NCBI RefSeq assembly: GCF_021654855.1
Contig: NZ_AP024202.1
Location: 1,798,001-1,862,000 of the forward strand
Length of the DNA: 64,000 nt
DNA from: Thiomicrorhabdus immobilis
GTDB lineage: Bacteria; Pseudomonadota; Gammaproteobacteria; Thiomicrospirales; Thiomicrospiraceae
Direction: 5' to 3'
Below, one piece after another: positions 37,369 to 45,698 of this stretch. Within the stretch, counting starts at the first letter, position 1, and each line of letters opens with the position of its first letter. The position numbers were made by a program, and so were the translations under genes. The notes under the pieces are model-generated. The model searched no databases, was not told the DNA's origin, and saw only the letters and a program-made list of their open reading frames with translations.

Positions 37369-38439
37369 CTAACGGTTCATGATTGCCATAAGTTCGGTAA
37401 CAATCTTCTCTTTGGCTTGAGTTTTTGCTTGTATACGAATACTCAACGATGCTTTGACACGTTTATCCGGGTTTTCACACCAGTCAGTCAAAGCCGCGGC
37501 CAGCCTTTCTGGAGTTAAGTCGGCCTGTTGAATGATTTCACCACCATCTAGATCGACCAAAGCCTGAGCATTCGCAGTTTGATGGTCGTCAACCGCATGC
37601 GGGTAAGGCACCATAATGGCAGGTCGCGCACTGGCCATCAGTTCACTGATTGTCAAGGCACCTGAACGGCATAACAGCATATCTGCACTGGCGTACGCTA
37701 ATAGCATATTATCAATAAACGGCACGACTTCAGCCTGAACCCCCGATTGCTTATAAGCTTGCTCTGCCTGAGCCAAGGTTTTTTCACCGGTTTGATGTTT
37801 AACCACTGGGCGGATCGACTCATCCATCAACGCCAAAGCTTTGGGTAAAGTTTCATTCAGTGCCAAAGCTCCCCTGCTACCACCAAGCACCAATAAATGA
37901 CAAGGCTGGGTGTTTTCGACCTGCTCAATATCTTCCAACCCCTGACGCACCGGGTTGCCGATGGTCAACACATTTTTTCCTGTGATTTTATTCTGGGGAA
38001 ACGCTGCAATCACCAAATCGGCGAATGGCGCCAATAATTTATTGGTTAATCCTGGAATGGCGTTTTGCTCGTGCAACACAAGAGGAATGCCTAAGGATTT
38101 CGCCGCCAAACCACCTGGGCCGCAAACAAAGCCCCCCATTCCCAACACCAGATCCGGCTGAATCTGCTGCATGATTTTTTTGGCTTGTGCACGTGCTTTG
38201 AGAATATTGAAAGGCGCCATTAACCAGCCTTTCAACCCATTACCACGTAACCCCTTGATAGAGATATTATGTAATGGAATAGCGGCATTATTGACCCATG
38301 TCGCTTCCATTCCACCTTGGGTTCCTAACCAAAAAACCTCTACATTTTGTTGTTTTAAGGCTTCTGCTAAAGCAATACCAGGAAACACATGTCCCCCTGT
38401 TCCGCCCGCCATGATTAAAACTTTTTTGGACTTTTTCAT
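37369..38439 (-). CDS. murG: Undecaprenyl-PP-MurNAc-pentapeptide GlcNAc transferase
   Basis: The peripheral membrane glycosyltransferase (GT28, 356 aa) that turns lipid I into lipid II. Motifs: MAGGTGGHVFPGIALAEAL (lipid-binding Gly-rich loop), VLGMGGFVCGPGGLAA, LHEQNAIPGLTNK, LLVLGGSRGALALN and CRSGALTISELMASARPAIMVPYP (UDP-GlcNAc-binding signature). It is the last dcw gene of this block, after ftsW. In most gammaproteobacteria murC comes next; here the cluster is broken at this point. Confidence 0.97.
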   Translation of the reverse strand: MKKSKKVLIMAGGTGGHVFPGIALAEALKQQNVEVFWLGTQGGMEATWVNNAAIPLHNISIKGLRGNGLKGWLMAPFNILKARAQAKKIMQQIQPDLVLGMGGFVCGPGGLAAKSLGIPLVLHEQNAIPGLTNKLLAPFADLVIAAFPQNKITGKNVLTIGNPVRQGLEDIEQVENTQPCHLLVLGGSRGALALNETLPKALALMDESIRPVVKHQTGEKTLAQAEQAYKQSGVQAEVVPFIDNMLLAYASADMLLCRSGALTISELMASARPAIMVPYPHAVDDHQTANAQALVDLDGGEIIQQADLTPERLAAALTDWCENPDKRVKASLSIRIQAKTQAKEKIVTELMAIMNR

Positions 38440-38528
38440 ATTCGCTTATCAGCCATTTTCTAGGATTTATAATGATTATTTTTAGAATGTTTGAAAGCAT
38501 TCACTGTGGTTTCAGAATACCCAAAATT

Positions 38529-38540
38529 ACCAGGCCTGGT
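38529..38540. repeat. Iterated palindrome ACCAGGCCTGGT, exact copy (abuts ftsW stop)
   Basis: Exact copy directly adjacent to the ftsW stop codon in the 101-bp ftsW-murG gap. No T run follows, so it is not a terminator inside this operon. Confidence 0.85.
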
Positions 38541-39848
38541 TCAACTACCAGAAACGCCTCTACTTGGATTGATTCTGCGTGGTGTCTTGAGGCTTGAAAC
38601 CGGTTTTCTTGCACGAGCTGACATCTCTTTTTTACCCGCTCTCGATTTTGATTTTTTCTCTTTGGAATCATTCTCTTCAGAACTATCATCGACAGGCTCT
38701 TCTTTCGCCTCCCTTGGATAGAAACGGCTTTCATAATCCACTCTAAACACCACCGCCAAAGCAATGCTCAGCAACAGCACACTACTGCCACCGTAACTCA
38801 TAAAGGGTAAGGTTAAACCCTTGGTCGGGAAAGCCCCAAGATTGACCCCCATATTAATCCCCGCTTGCAGAATGATCCAGATACCAATTCCATAGGCAAT
38901 CATCCCGCCAAAAAAATGATTGACGCTAATCGCCTTTCTGCCTATTCGGAACAGACGATACAAGACACCCAAGTAGATAGCGATGAGGAAAATCACCCCG
39001 ACAAAACCGAATTCTTCGCCATAGATTGAGAATAAAAAGTCGGTATGGGCATCAGGCAGGTAGAGCAGCTTTTGCACACTGGCTCCCAAACCCGAACCAA
39101 ACCACTCGCCGCTTCCCGAGGCGATTAATGCTTGGGTCAACTGATAACCAGCACCAAAAGGGTCTTGCCAAGGGTCTAGGAAGTTACTCACTCGAGCCAT
39201 TCGGTATTTTGAAGTGACAACAAGCGCGACCAGAATCGTTACCATGGGCAATACCGTTAACACAAAGTAACGCCAAGGAGCCCCGGCAATCAACAGCATG
39301 CCGGTAATGATCACCGCGATAACAAAGGTACTGCCGTAATCCGGCTCCATCAATAACAGGATCGCCATAATCCCAAAGGGCAAAGCTAAACGAATGACCG
39401 CACTGAAATCCTCTCTAACCGCATTGGAGTGTTTGTCTAAATAGCCTGCCATAAAGATAACAATCGCCAGCTTCATAAACTCAGAGGGTTGAAAATTCAT
39501 AATGACCAATGGCAACCAACGTTTACTACCGTTGATTTCACGACCAACCACCAGTACCGCTACCAATAAGAACAGCGCGAACAGGAAGATTTTACCACGG
39601 TGGTTCTCCCAATAGGCAAGAGGGACTTGAAAGAAGATATAGGCGGCAATCGCACCCAAGCCCATCGACATCAACTGACGAAGGAAGTAATGGTCAGGAT
39701 TCCCAAAACGCATTTGGCTAATCGCAACCGAAGCAGAAGCCACCATGGTTAAACCAATTACCGCAAGCAACACAACCAAACCCAACAACCAAAAATCCAT
39801 TGGCCAGCTTTTGCTTTGTTGTTGAAGTTCCTGAAGTTTGGCAAACAC
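38541..39848 (-). CDS. ftsW: Septal peptidoglycan polymerase FtsW (SEDS)
   Basis: A ten-helix inner-membrane SEDS glycosyltransferase (435 aa) that polymerises lipid II at the septum together with FtsI. Visible: VVLLAVIGLTMVASASVAISQ, REINGSKRWLPLVIMNFQPSEFMKLAIVIFMA (conserved loop), LMEPDYGSTFVIAVIITGML with the catalytic Asp, FLPDAHTDF-type segment (LLYLPDAHTDFLFSIYGEEFG) and LPFMSYGGSSVLLLSIALAVVFR. The C-terminal tail is long and rich in Lys/Ser/Glu. It follows murD by 2 bp. Confidence 0.96.
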   Translation of the reverse strand: MFAKLQELQQQSKSWPMDFWLLGLVVLLAVIGLTMVASASVAISQMRFGNPDHYFLRQLMSMGLGAIAAYIFFQVPLAYWENHRGKIFLFALFLLVAVLVVGREINGSKRWLPLVIMNFQPSEFMKLAIVIFMAGYLDKHSNAVREDFSAVIRLALPFGIMAILLLMEPDYGSTFVIAVIITGMLLIAGAPWRYFVLTVLPMVTILVALVVTSKYRMARVSNFLDPWQDPFGAGYQLTQALIASGSGEWFGSGLGASVQKLLYLPDAHTDFLFSIYGEEFGFVGVIFLIAIYLGVLYRLFRIGRKAISVNHFFGGMIAYGIGIWIILQAGINMGVNLGAFPTKGLTLPFMSYGGSSVLLLSIALAVVFRVDYESRFYPREAKEEPVDDSSEENDSKEKKSKSRAGKKEMSARARKPVSSLKTPRRINPSRGVSGS

Positions 39849-39850
39849 CG

Positions 39851-41254
39851 TTAACCTACCTGGCCTGGTTGCTCTGTTGAATCGTCTTTTGGGATTAAAG
39901 CCGCATCAAAACTGGCGCAGGCTTGATGAACCAGTTCAACAAAAATCTCGCCACGTTGCACATAGTTTGCGAACTGGTCAAAACTGGCGCAAGCGGGTGA
40001 AAACAAGACACAATCTTGTGGTTGCGAATTTTCCAAGGCAATGGCCACGGCGGTGGCCAAGTCTTCAACTTTGCTCAAGTCGATTGCTGAACTTTGGTTT
40101 GACTGAAGCGCCTCGGCGATGAGGTCTTGATCACGACCAAACAAAACCACTTTTTTACAAAACTGTTCAACAGGAGCTTTCAAGCCTGAAAAGTCGGCGT
40201 CTTTACCCACCCCACCGGCAATCAAAATCAACTTACCCAGTGTCTCTTTACCAATACTCTCTAAGGCCGTTTGAGTCGCGCCCACATTAGTGCCTTTTGA
40301 ATCGTTAATCCAAGTGACATCTTCATGGACAACCACTAATTCGGTACGGTGTGGCAACCCCGTAAACTGACTTAAAACGGTTTCAAAATGTCTATTTTCC
40401 ACATTGAATGGACGACATAGAGCCAACATCGCCAAAGCATTTAACTGATGATGCAAACCTTTCAATCGCATCGATTCCAGCGGCACCTGCGGGTTTTGGC
40501 CATGACCTAACCAGGCCTGGTTATTATGTTCGATGATACCGTAATCTTTATCTGATTGAACAAACCCCTCTGAAGCGCAGAAACGCACTACATCACCATG
40601 GTGAATCAAGCCCTGCTCACTTAAATCGAAAGGGATTACCGCCAATTCCGTATCGGCAAAAACCTTGGTCTTGGCTTGGATATAGTCTTCTATCCCGACA
40701 TAACGATCCATATGGTCTTCGGAAACGTTCAACACGGTGGAAGAGGCGGTTGTTAACGAGTAAGTGGTTTCCAACTGAAAACTGGAGAGTTCTAAGACGT
40801 ACACATCATATTCGTTGTCATCCAACAACAAGTCCAATGCGGGCTCGCCGATATTGCCCCCCACACCCACATTGTATCCCGCTTCGGCAAGGGCCAATCC
40901 GGTAATGGTGGTGACGGTGCTTTTACCATTTGAACCGGTAATCGCAATCACCGGTGCACCGACAGCACGGGCAAACAGTTCAATATCTCCAATGGTTTGT
41001 TTACCGAGCTTCTCAAGAGCGCTAACCCAAGGTTCGGACTTGGCGATGCCTGGACTTAGAATGATGGTTTCGAATTTTTTTAGCCATTTAAGCGGCACTT
41101 CACCCAAAGCGAACTCAACATCAGGATATTCTTGCTGTAGCGCCGTAACGTCAAAATCCGCTCTGGTATCAAATGCCAAACAAGGTTCCCCTTGTGCTTT
41201 GAAGTAACGTAATACCGACTGCCCGGTAACACCTAGACCCGCAACTAAATACAT
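39851..41254 (-). CDS. murD: UDP-N-acetylmuramoyl-L-alanine--D-glutamate ligase
   Basis: Adds D-Glu to the peptidoglycan precursor (467 aa). N-terminal GLGVTGQSVLRYF, P-loop ITGSNGKSTVTTITGLAL, VLELSSFQLETTYSL, NVSEDHMDRYVG, LPHRTELVVVHEDVTWINDSKGTN and LFSPACASFDQFANYVQRGE all fit MurD. The start is the first ATG (MYLVAGLGVTGQS). It ends 2 bp before ftsW and lies 31 bp after mraY. Confidence 0.97.
   Translation of the reverse strand: MYLVAGLGVTGQSVLRYFKAQGEPCLAFDTRADFDVTALQQEYPDVEFALGEVPLKWLKKFETIILSPGIAKSEPWVSALEKLGKQTIGDIELFARAVGAPVIAITGSNGKSTVTTITGLALAEAGYNVGVGGNIGEPALDLLLDDNEYDVYVLELSSFQLETTYSLTTASSTVLNVSEDHMDRYVGIEDYIQAKTKVFADTELAVIPFDLSEQGLIHHGDVVRFCASEGFVQSDKDYGIIEHNNQAWLGHGQNPQVPLESMRLKGLHHQLNALAMLALCRPFNVENRHFETVLSQFTGLPHRTELVVVHEDVTWINDSKGTNVGATQTALESIGKETLGKLILIAGGVGKDADFSGLKAPVEQFCKKVVLFGRDQDLIAEALQSNQSSAIDLSKVEDLATAVAIALENSQPQDCVLFSPACASFDQFANYVQRGEIFVELVHQACASFDAALIPKDDSTEQPGQVG
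40510..40521. repeat. Iterated palindrome ACCAGGCCTGGT, exact copy (in murD)
   Basis: Exact copy; encodes N-Q-A-W on the coding strand. Confidence 0.85.
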
Positions 41255-41285
41255 TTAAACTCTCTTAATAAAACTATAAAACCGC

Positions 41286-42368
41286 TTATCGAAGCTTTAA
41301 GCTCGCTAAACCGATTAATACTAAAATAATGGTAATCACCCAAAAACGCACAATGACTTGTGACTCATGCCAGCCCTTTTGCTCATAGTGATGATGTAAG
41401 GGAGCCATCAAGAAAATTCGCTTGCCGCGTAATTTATAGGAACCCACCTGCAAAATCACCGAAATGGTTTCGGCCACAAAGATTCCTCCCATAATGAAGA
41501 GAACCAATTCCTGCTTAACCGCAACCGCCATACCGCCAAGGGTTGCACCAATCGCCAAAGACCCCACATCCCCCATGAATACTTGGGCGGGATGGGCGTT
41601 AAACCATAAAAAGCCTAAACCGGCACCAACCAAGGCTGCAGCTAAAATGGTTAACTCACCCACTCCTGGAATGTAAGGGATATTTAAGTAATCCGAAAAA
41701 TACACATGTCCAGAAAGATAGGCAAACACCCCTAATGCACCGGAAATCATGACAGTCGGCATAATCGCCAATCCGTCCAAACCATCCGTTAAATTGACCG
41801 CATTAGAGGTTCCGACAATCACAAAATAGCTCAACACCACCGTCCAAGCGCCTAAATGAATGACGGTGTCTTTCATATAAGGAATCAACAATTCGGATTC
41901 AGCGGGAACCGTCGCCATTGCAAACAAGGCATAAGCCGTCGCAAAACCGATTATGGATTGCCATAGATATTTAGTGCGTGCACGCATACCATTCGGATCT
42001 TTGAAAACCACTTTTTTGTAATCATCGATAAAGCCGATCACCCCAAAACCAAGCATGGATAAGGTGATGATCAATAAATAATGGTTGGTTAAATCCCCCC
42101 ACAAAATCACCGCCATCGCAACTGCAAACAGAATCATGGTACCACCCATGGTTGGCGTGCCGGCTTTAATCAGGTGGGTTTGCGGCCCATCTTGACGGAT
42201 GGATTGCCCGACTTTCAAACGGGTCAACCAACGAATCATCGCCGGACCGACCAGGAACGACAGAATCAGTGCCGTCAATACACTCATAATGGCACGCATG
42301 GTGATGTAACTGAACACACCAAAACCTGAGATATATTGTTGAAGATATTCTGTTAAATAAATGAGCAT
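41286..42368 (-). CDS. mraY: Phospho-MurNAc-pentapeptide transferase
   Basis: A polytopic membrane enzyme (360 aa, about ten helices) that makes lipid I from UDP-MurNAc-pentapeptide and undecaprenyl phosphate. Signature motifs: [33 protein letters not shown] (Asp-rich), [43 protein letters not shown] and [15 protein letters not shown]. Length is identical to the E. coli enzyme. It lies between murF and murD in normal dcw order. Confidence 0.98.
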   Translation of the reverse strand: MLIYLTEYLQQYISGFGVFSYITMRAIMSVLTALILSFLVGPAMIRWLTRLKVGQSIRQDGPQTHLIKAGTPTMGGTMILFAVAMAVILWGDLTNHYLLIITLSMLGFGVIGFIDDYKKVVFKDPNGMRARTKYLWQSIIGFATAYALFAMATVPAESELLIPYMKDTVIHLGAWTVVLSYFVIVGTSNAVNLTDGLDGLAIMPTVMISGALGVFAYLSGHVYFSDYLNIPYIPGVGELTILAAALVGAGLGFLWFNAHPAQVFMGDVGSLAIGATLGGMAVAVKQELVLFIMGGIFVAETISVILQVGSYKLRGKRIFLMAPLHHHYEQKGWHESQVIVRFWVITIILVLIGLASLKLR

Positions 42369-42493
42369 CTCTCTATCCTATCGACGTTTTCCGACGTTTT
42401 TTATAATTTTCGTTTTTTAAGCTTTTTACAATGTCTAAATTTAGAATTTGTGTGTAGCTATGACTATTGTTACCGGCTTATGCTTGAGCCAAT

Positions 42494-43912
42494 TTACGCC
42501 AGCAACGCATTCAGTATCGCCTGGGAAACCTTTTCCATTTTGGCGCTCCTGGAACCCTTCACCAACACATTCATTTTTTGCTGACTTTCCGCAGCCGAGG
42601 TAATGGTAGCGACCACTGTCTGTGCCATCGCTTCATGAGTATTGAAAAACTGGCTATTCTCGCCAAATGCATCAGGCATATTTTTTGCCGCCTCACCATA
42701 GACAAAAAGCCTATAAACACCCCGGTCGCGTGCATACTCGGCAATCTCCCGATGAGCTTGGGCGCTCCCGACACCGATCTCGGCCATGGCGCCTAAACAC
42801 ACAACAGCTTGGCCGGGTAAAGAACATAAAGCATCTATTCCAGCCTTAACCGATTCTGGATTGGCATTATAACTGTCATCAATTAACCAGCCATTATTTA
42901 TTGCAGTTTTTTGCAGCCTTCCAGAAACGCCAGAAAAACTCACCAGGCCTGGTAAGATTTGTTGCCAACTCAAACCTGCTGAAATAGCAACCGCCACACA
43001 AGCAGCCGCATTCATGGCATTATGAAACCCTAAAACAGGCATGGTGACGAGATGTTTCTGGTCAGAAAAATCAAGTTCAAACTCAATACCCGATGCCACT
43101 GAATCCAGTGTTTTAAAATGCTCTACCCTAAACTGAGCGGATGCTTTACTACCAAAAGTCACCACCTTGGTAACCGCCAGTTTTTGTAGTCGCTGTTGCC
43201 AATCGGTAAAACCGGGAGAATCGGTATTAATAACCGCAATCCCAGGGTTTCGGCCTGGAATCTGATTCAACCCTTGAAAAATCTCCCCCTTGGTATTAAT
43301 CACGCCCTGCAGACTGCCAAATCCTTCCAAATGCGCTCCGGAGGCATTATTGATCATCGCAATATCGGGTAGGGCCAACGCCGTCAAATAGGCGATCTCA
43401 TGAGGATGGTTTGCCCCCATTTCGATAATCGCAAATTCGTGTTCTGGCCTGATGTTCAATAGCGTTCTTGGCACACCGAAATCATTATTTAAATTACCTT
43501 CTGTGGCCAAGGTATTGCCGACTTGCGAAAATAGACTGTTCAACAAGGTCTTGGTTGTGGTTTTACCATTACTACCGGTAACCGCCACCAAAGTCTTCAC
43601 TGGCATTTGTTGTCGATGCCAGCGCGCAAACTGCCCTAAAGCAATACGGGTATCATCCACCTCAACCCCCGGGACGATGGATTCAACCGTTTCGGAAACC
43701 AACACCGCAACAGCCCCCTGCTGGACAGCCTGCTCAATAAATGTATGCCCATCAAAATTATCACCTTTAATGGCGATATACAAAGCACCGGGCTGTAAGG
43801 TCCGGGTATCGGTGCTGATTGAAGTAAACCTGATCGTGTCGGCCTCACTCACCGGGCCGATAAATTCACCATCGGTACTCTCTCTAAGTTGCTCTAAAGT
43901 CCATGCAAACAT
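42494..43912 (-). CDS. murF: UDP-MurNAc-tripeptide--D-alanyl-D-alanine ligase
   Basis: Adds D-Ala-D-Ala, the product of ddl in this window, to the UDP-MurNAc-tripeptide. P-loop VAVTGSNGKTTTKTLLNSL, EMGANHPHEIAYL, NNASGAHLEGFGS and LIDDSYNANPESVKAGIDAL are visible. I start at the ATG at 43912 (MFAWTLEQLRE, 472 aa), where AAGG sits 8 bp ahead and the sequence begins like E. coli MurF. The open frame reaches 44035 with 41 more residues, atypical in sequence and lacking a ribosome site; that longer form cannot be excluded. Confidence 0.9.
   Translation of the reverse strand: MFAWTLEQLRESTDGEFIGPVSEADTIRFTSISTDTRTLQPGALYIAIKGDNFDGHTFIEQAVQQGAVAVLVSETVESIVPGVEVDDTRIALGQFARWHRQQMPVKTLVAVTGSNGKTTTKTLLNSLFSQVGNTLATEGNLNNDFGVPRTLLNIRPEHEFAIIEMGANHPHEIAYLTALALPDIAMINNASGAHLEGFGSLQGVINTKGEIFQGLNQIPGRNPGIAVINTDSPGFTDWQQRLQKLAVTKVVTFGSKASAQFRVEHFKTLDSVASGIEFELDFSDQKHLVTMPVLGFHNAMNAAACVAVAISAGLSWQQILPGLVSFSGVSGRLQKTAINNGWLIDDSYNANPESVKAGIDALCSLPGQAVVCLGAMAEIGVGSAQAHREIAEYARDRGVYRLFVYGEAAKNMPDAFGENSQFFNTHEAMAQTVVATITSAAESQQKMNVLVKGSRSAKMEKVSQAILNALLA
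42942..42953. repeat. Iterated palindrome ACCAGGCCTGGT, exact copy (in murF)
   Basis: Exact copy; encodes P-G-L-V, a different frame from the copies in murD and ddl. Confidence 0.85.
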
Positions 43913-44045
43913 GGTCATATCCTTGGTTGAGAAATCCTTTGTGGAATCGTTGATTTGTGCTTGAAAAGAAGCGACCATCGCTTCGGCGCTTTCAGCCCCA
44001 TTTAATAATTTTGATGATTGCGAGTTCATATTCATTTACGGATTT

Positions 44046-45698
44046 TTAACGGTTTTTAGCCAATGTTAGCCACTGTTCAACGACCGATGCATCACTAAAC
44101 GGTGTTCTCACACCCTTAACCTCTTGGTAATCCTCATGTCCTTTACCGGCAATCACCACTATGTCATGTTGAACCGATTGTTGTAAAACGGTCGCTATCG
44201 CTTGTTTACGGTCAAGCTCTATTTGAATGGCTTCGGGTTGGCTCAAACCTTTTACGATGTCATCGATAATCGACTGAGGCTCTTCATCTCGAGGATTATC
44301 ACTGGTCAACATCACACTATCCGCATACTGTTCAGCAATAGCCCCCATAAGCGGACGCTTACCTTGATCACGATTACCACCGCAACCGAACACCACTTTT
44401 AAGCGACCTTGTCCATCTGCTAAATGAGCCTTAACCGCTTTAAGCACCTGCTCAAGTGCATCGGGGGTATGAGCAAAATCAAGGATAATGGTAGGCGAAT
44501 TGGCCAAAACCTGCATTCGGCCGGAAACCGATTCAATTTTAGCCAAATGCATTTTTAATTGTGACCAATCAACCCCGTTGACCAATAGAATCGACAAGGC
44601 ACAAAATACATTTTCAAGGTTGAACACCCCCATCAACGCTAAATTGACCTGCTCGGTTGCCAGCATAGTGTGGGTTGACTGGTTGGCGATTTCCGCGGTA
44701 AAAACAATGCCTTGTGCATTCAATCGCATCGATTGCACTTTCAAATTGGCCAGTGACTCCGATGCTAAATATTTTTGGTTGGTATCGGCTTGATAACACC
44801 ATATCTCTTGGCTTTTCGGCTTAGCGACTGCCTTTTTACAGATTTCTAGCCCCAGGCTATCCGCCAGGTTCAAAACCTGGTTTTTCGATGGGTATTCAGT
44901 AAACAATTTCGCTTTGGCCTCAGAATAGGCCTCAAGCGTACCGTGGAAATCCATATGGTCTCGCGTGACCTGGGTCAGGGCGACGGTTTGAAATTCCACC
45001 CCCTGGATACGCCCCAAACACAATGCATGGGAGGATACCTCCATCACCACCCACTGCATCCCTTTACAGGCAAACTCATGCAGTAAACGATGGACCGAGA
45101 CACTATCGGGCGTGGTATTTGCCGATTTTTGTAAATCATCGATTGGCCCATTACCCAAGGTCCCCATCAAAGCGACTTTTTGCCCTAAATTTTGCAACAA
45201 CTGAGCGGTAAAAAAAGCGCTTGAGGTTTTACCGTTGGTGCCGGTAATCCCCACTACTTTCAATTTCCGGCTCGGCTGGTCGTAAAACCAAGCAGCAAAC
45301 TCACCTAAAAAATCCTTAATATTAGAAACTACCCAAACTGGGGTTTTGCTCGCACCGCTGGCGTTTTCAGCACATAATGCAAGTTCACTTGAAGTCAACG
45401 CCCTATCGCTGATGACCAGGCCTGGCCGTTTTTTTAAAACCGATTCTAAAAAATTCAAACCATGTTGCTGTTCACCCTGCAAAGCTATGAACACGTCTTT
45501 TTCTGCAATTTTTCGTGAATCCAGCGATAAATCATGCACATTCACATCATTATAGCGAGGGCTTTCAAAACTAGCCCCTCTCAGCAACACCGTGTCAAAT
45601 GTAACTGCTGCCGTGTCTTGTATCTGCGTGCGAATAAAGATCTCTATTTCAACCAATGTCTTGCTGTGATGTTTACCGCTATCTTGCCAAGCCATCAT
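44046..45698 (-). CDS. murE: UDP-MurNAc-L-alanyl-D-glutamate--2,6-diaminopimelate ligase
   Basis: Adds the third stem-peptide residue. The substrate is meso-diaminopimelate, shown by DNPR in MLTSDNPRDEEPQ. Other motifs: VVGITGTNGKTSSAFF (P-loop), NTTPDSVSVHRLLHEF, VMEVSSHALCLGRIQG, DHMDFHGTLEAYSEAKAKLF and FGCGGNRDQGKRPLMG. At 550 aa it is longer than E. coli MurE, with extra residues at the N-terminus. The ATG overlaps the ftsI stop (ATGA), so translation is coupled. It holds a near copy of the palindrome (45415). Confidence 0.96.
   Translation of the reverse strand: MMAWQDSGKHHSKTLVEIEIFIRTQIQDTAAVTFDTVLLRGASFESPRYNDVNVHDLSLDSRKIAEKDVFIALQGEQQHGLNFLESVLKKRPGLVISDRALTSSELALCAENASGASKTPVWVVSNIKDFLGEFAAWFYDQPSRKLKVVGITGTNGKTSSAFFTAQLLQNLGQKVALMGTLGNGPIDDLQKSANTTPDSVSVHRLLHEFACKGMQWVVMEVSSHALCLGRIQGVEFQTVALTQVTRDHMDFHGTLEAYSEAKAKLFTEYPSKNQVLNLADSLGLEICKKAVAKPKSQEIWCYQADTNQKYLASESLANLKVQSMRLNAQGIVFTAEIANQSTHTMLATEQVNLALMGVFNLENVFCALSILLVNGVDWSQLKMHLAKIESVSGRMQVLANSPTIILDFAHTPDALEQVLKAVKAHLADGQGRLKVVFGCGGNRDQGKRPLMGAIAEQYADSVMLTSDNPRDEEPQSIIDDIVKGLSQPEAIQIELDRKQAIATVLQQSVQHDIVVIAGKGHEDYQEVKGVRTPFSDASVVEQWLTLAKNR
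45415..45426. repeat. Iterated palindrome, 11 of 12 match (in murE)
   Basis: ACCAGGCCTGGC; encodes R-P-G-L-V across the site. Confidence 0.7.

Noticed and set aside
40815-41207. 130-codon ORF on the plus strand opposite murD
   Set aside because: Shadow of the conserved MurD N-terminal coding region.
43452-43964. 170-codon ORF on the plus strand opposite murF
   Set aside because: It is the antisense of conserved murF codons, has no ribosome site and no recognisable product.
44927-44932. Other AGGCCT hexamers (27782, 30516, 30987, 44927, 52310) as palindrome copies
   Set aside because: Their flanks do not match ACC...GGT; they are isolated hexamers expected by chance and are not counted.
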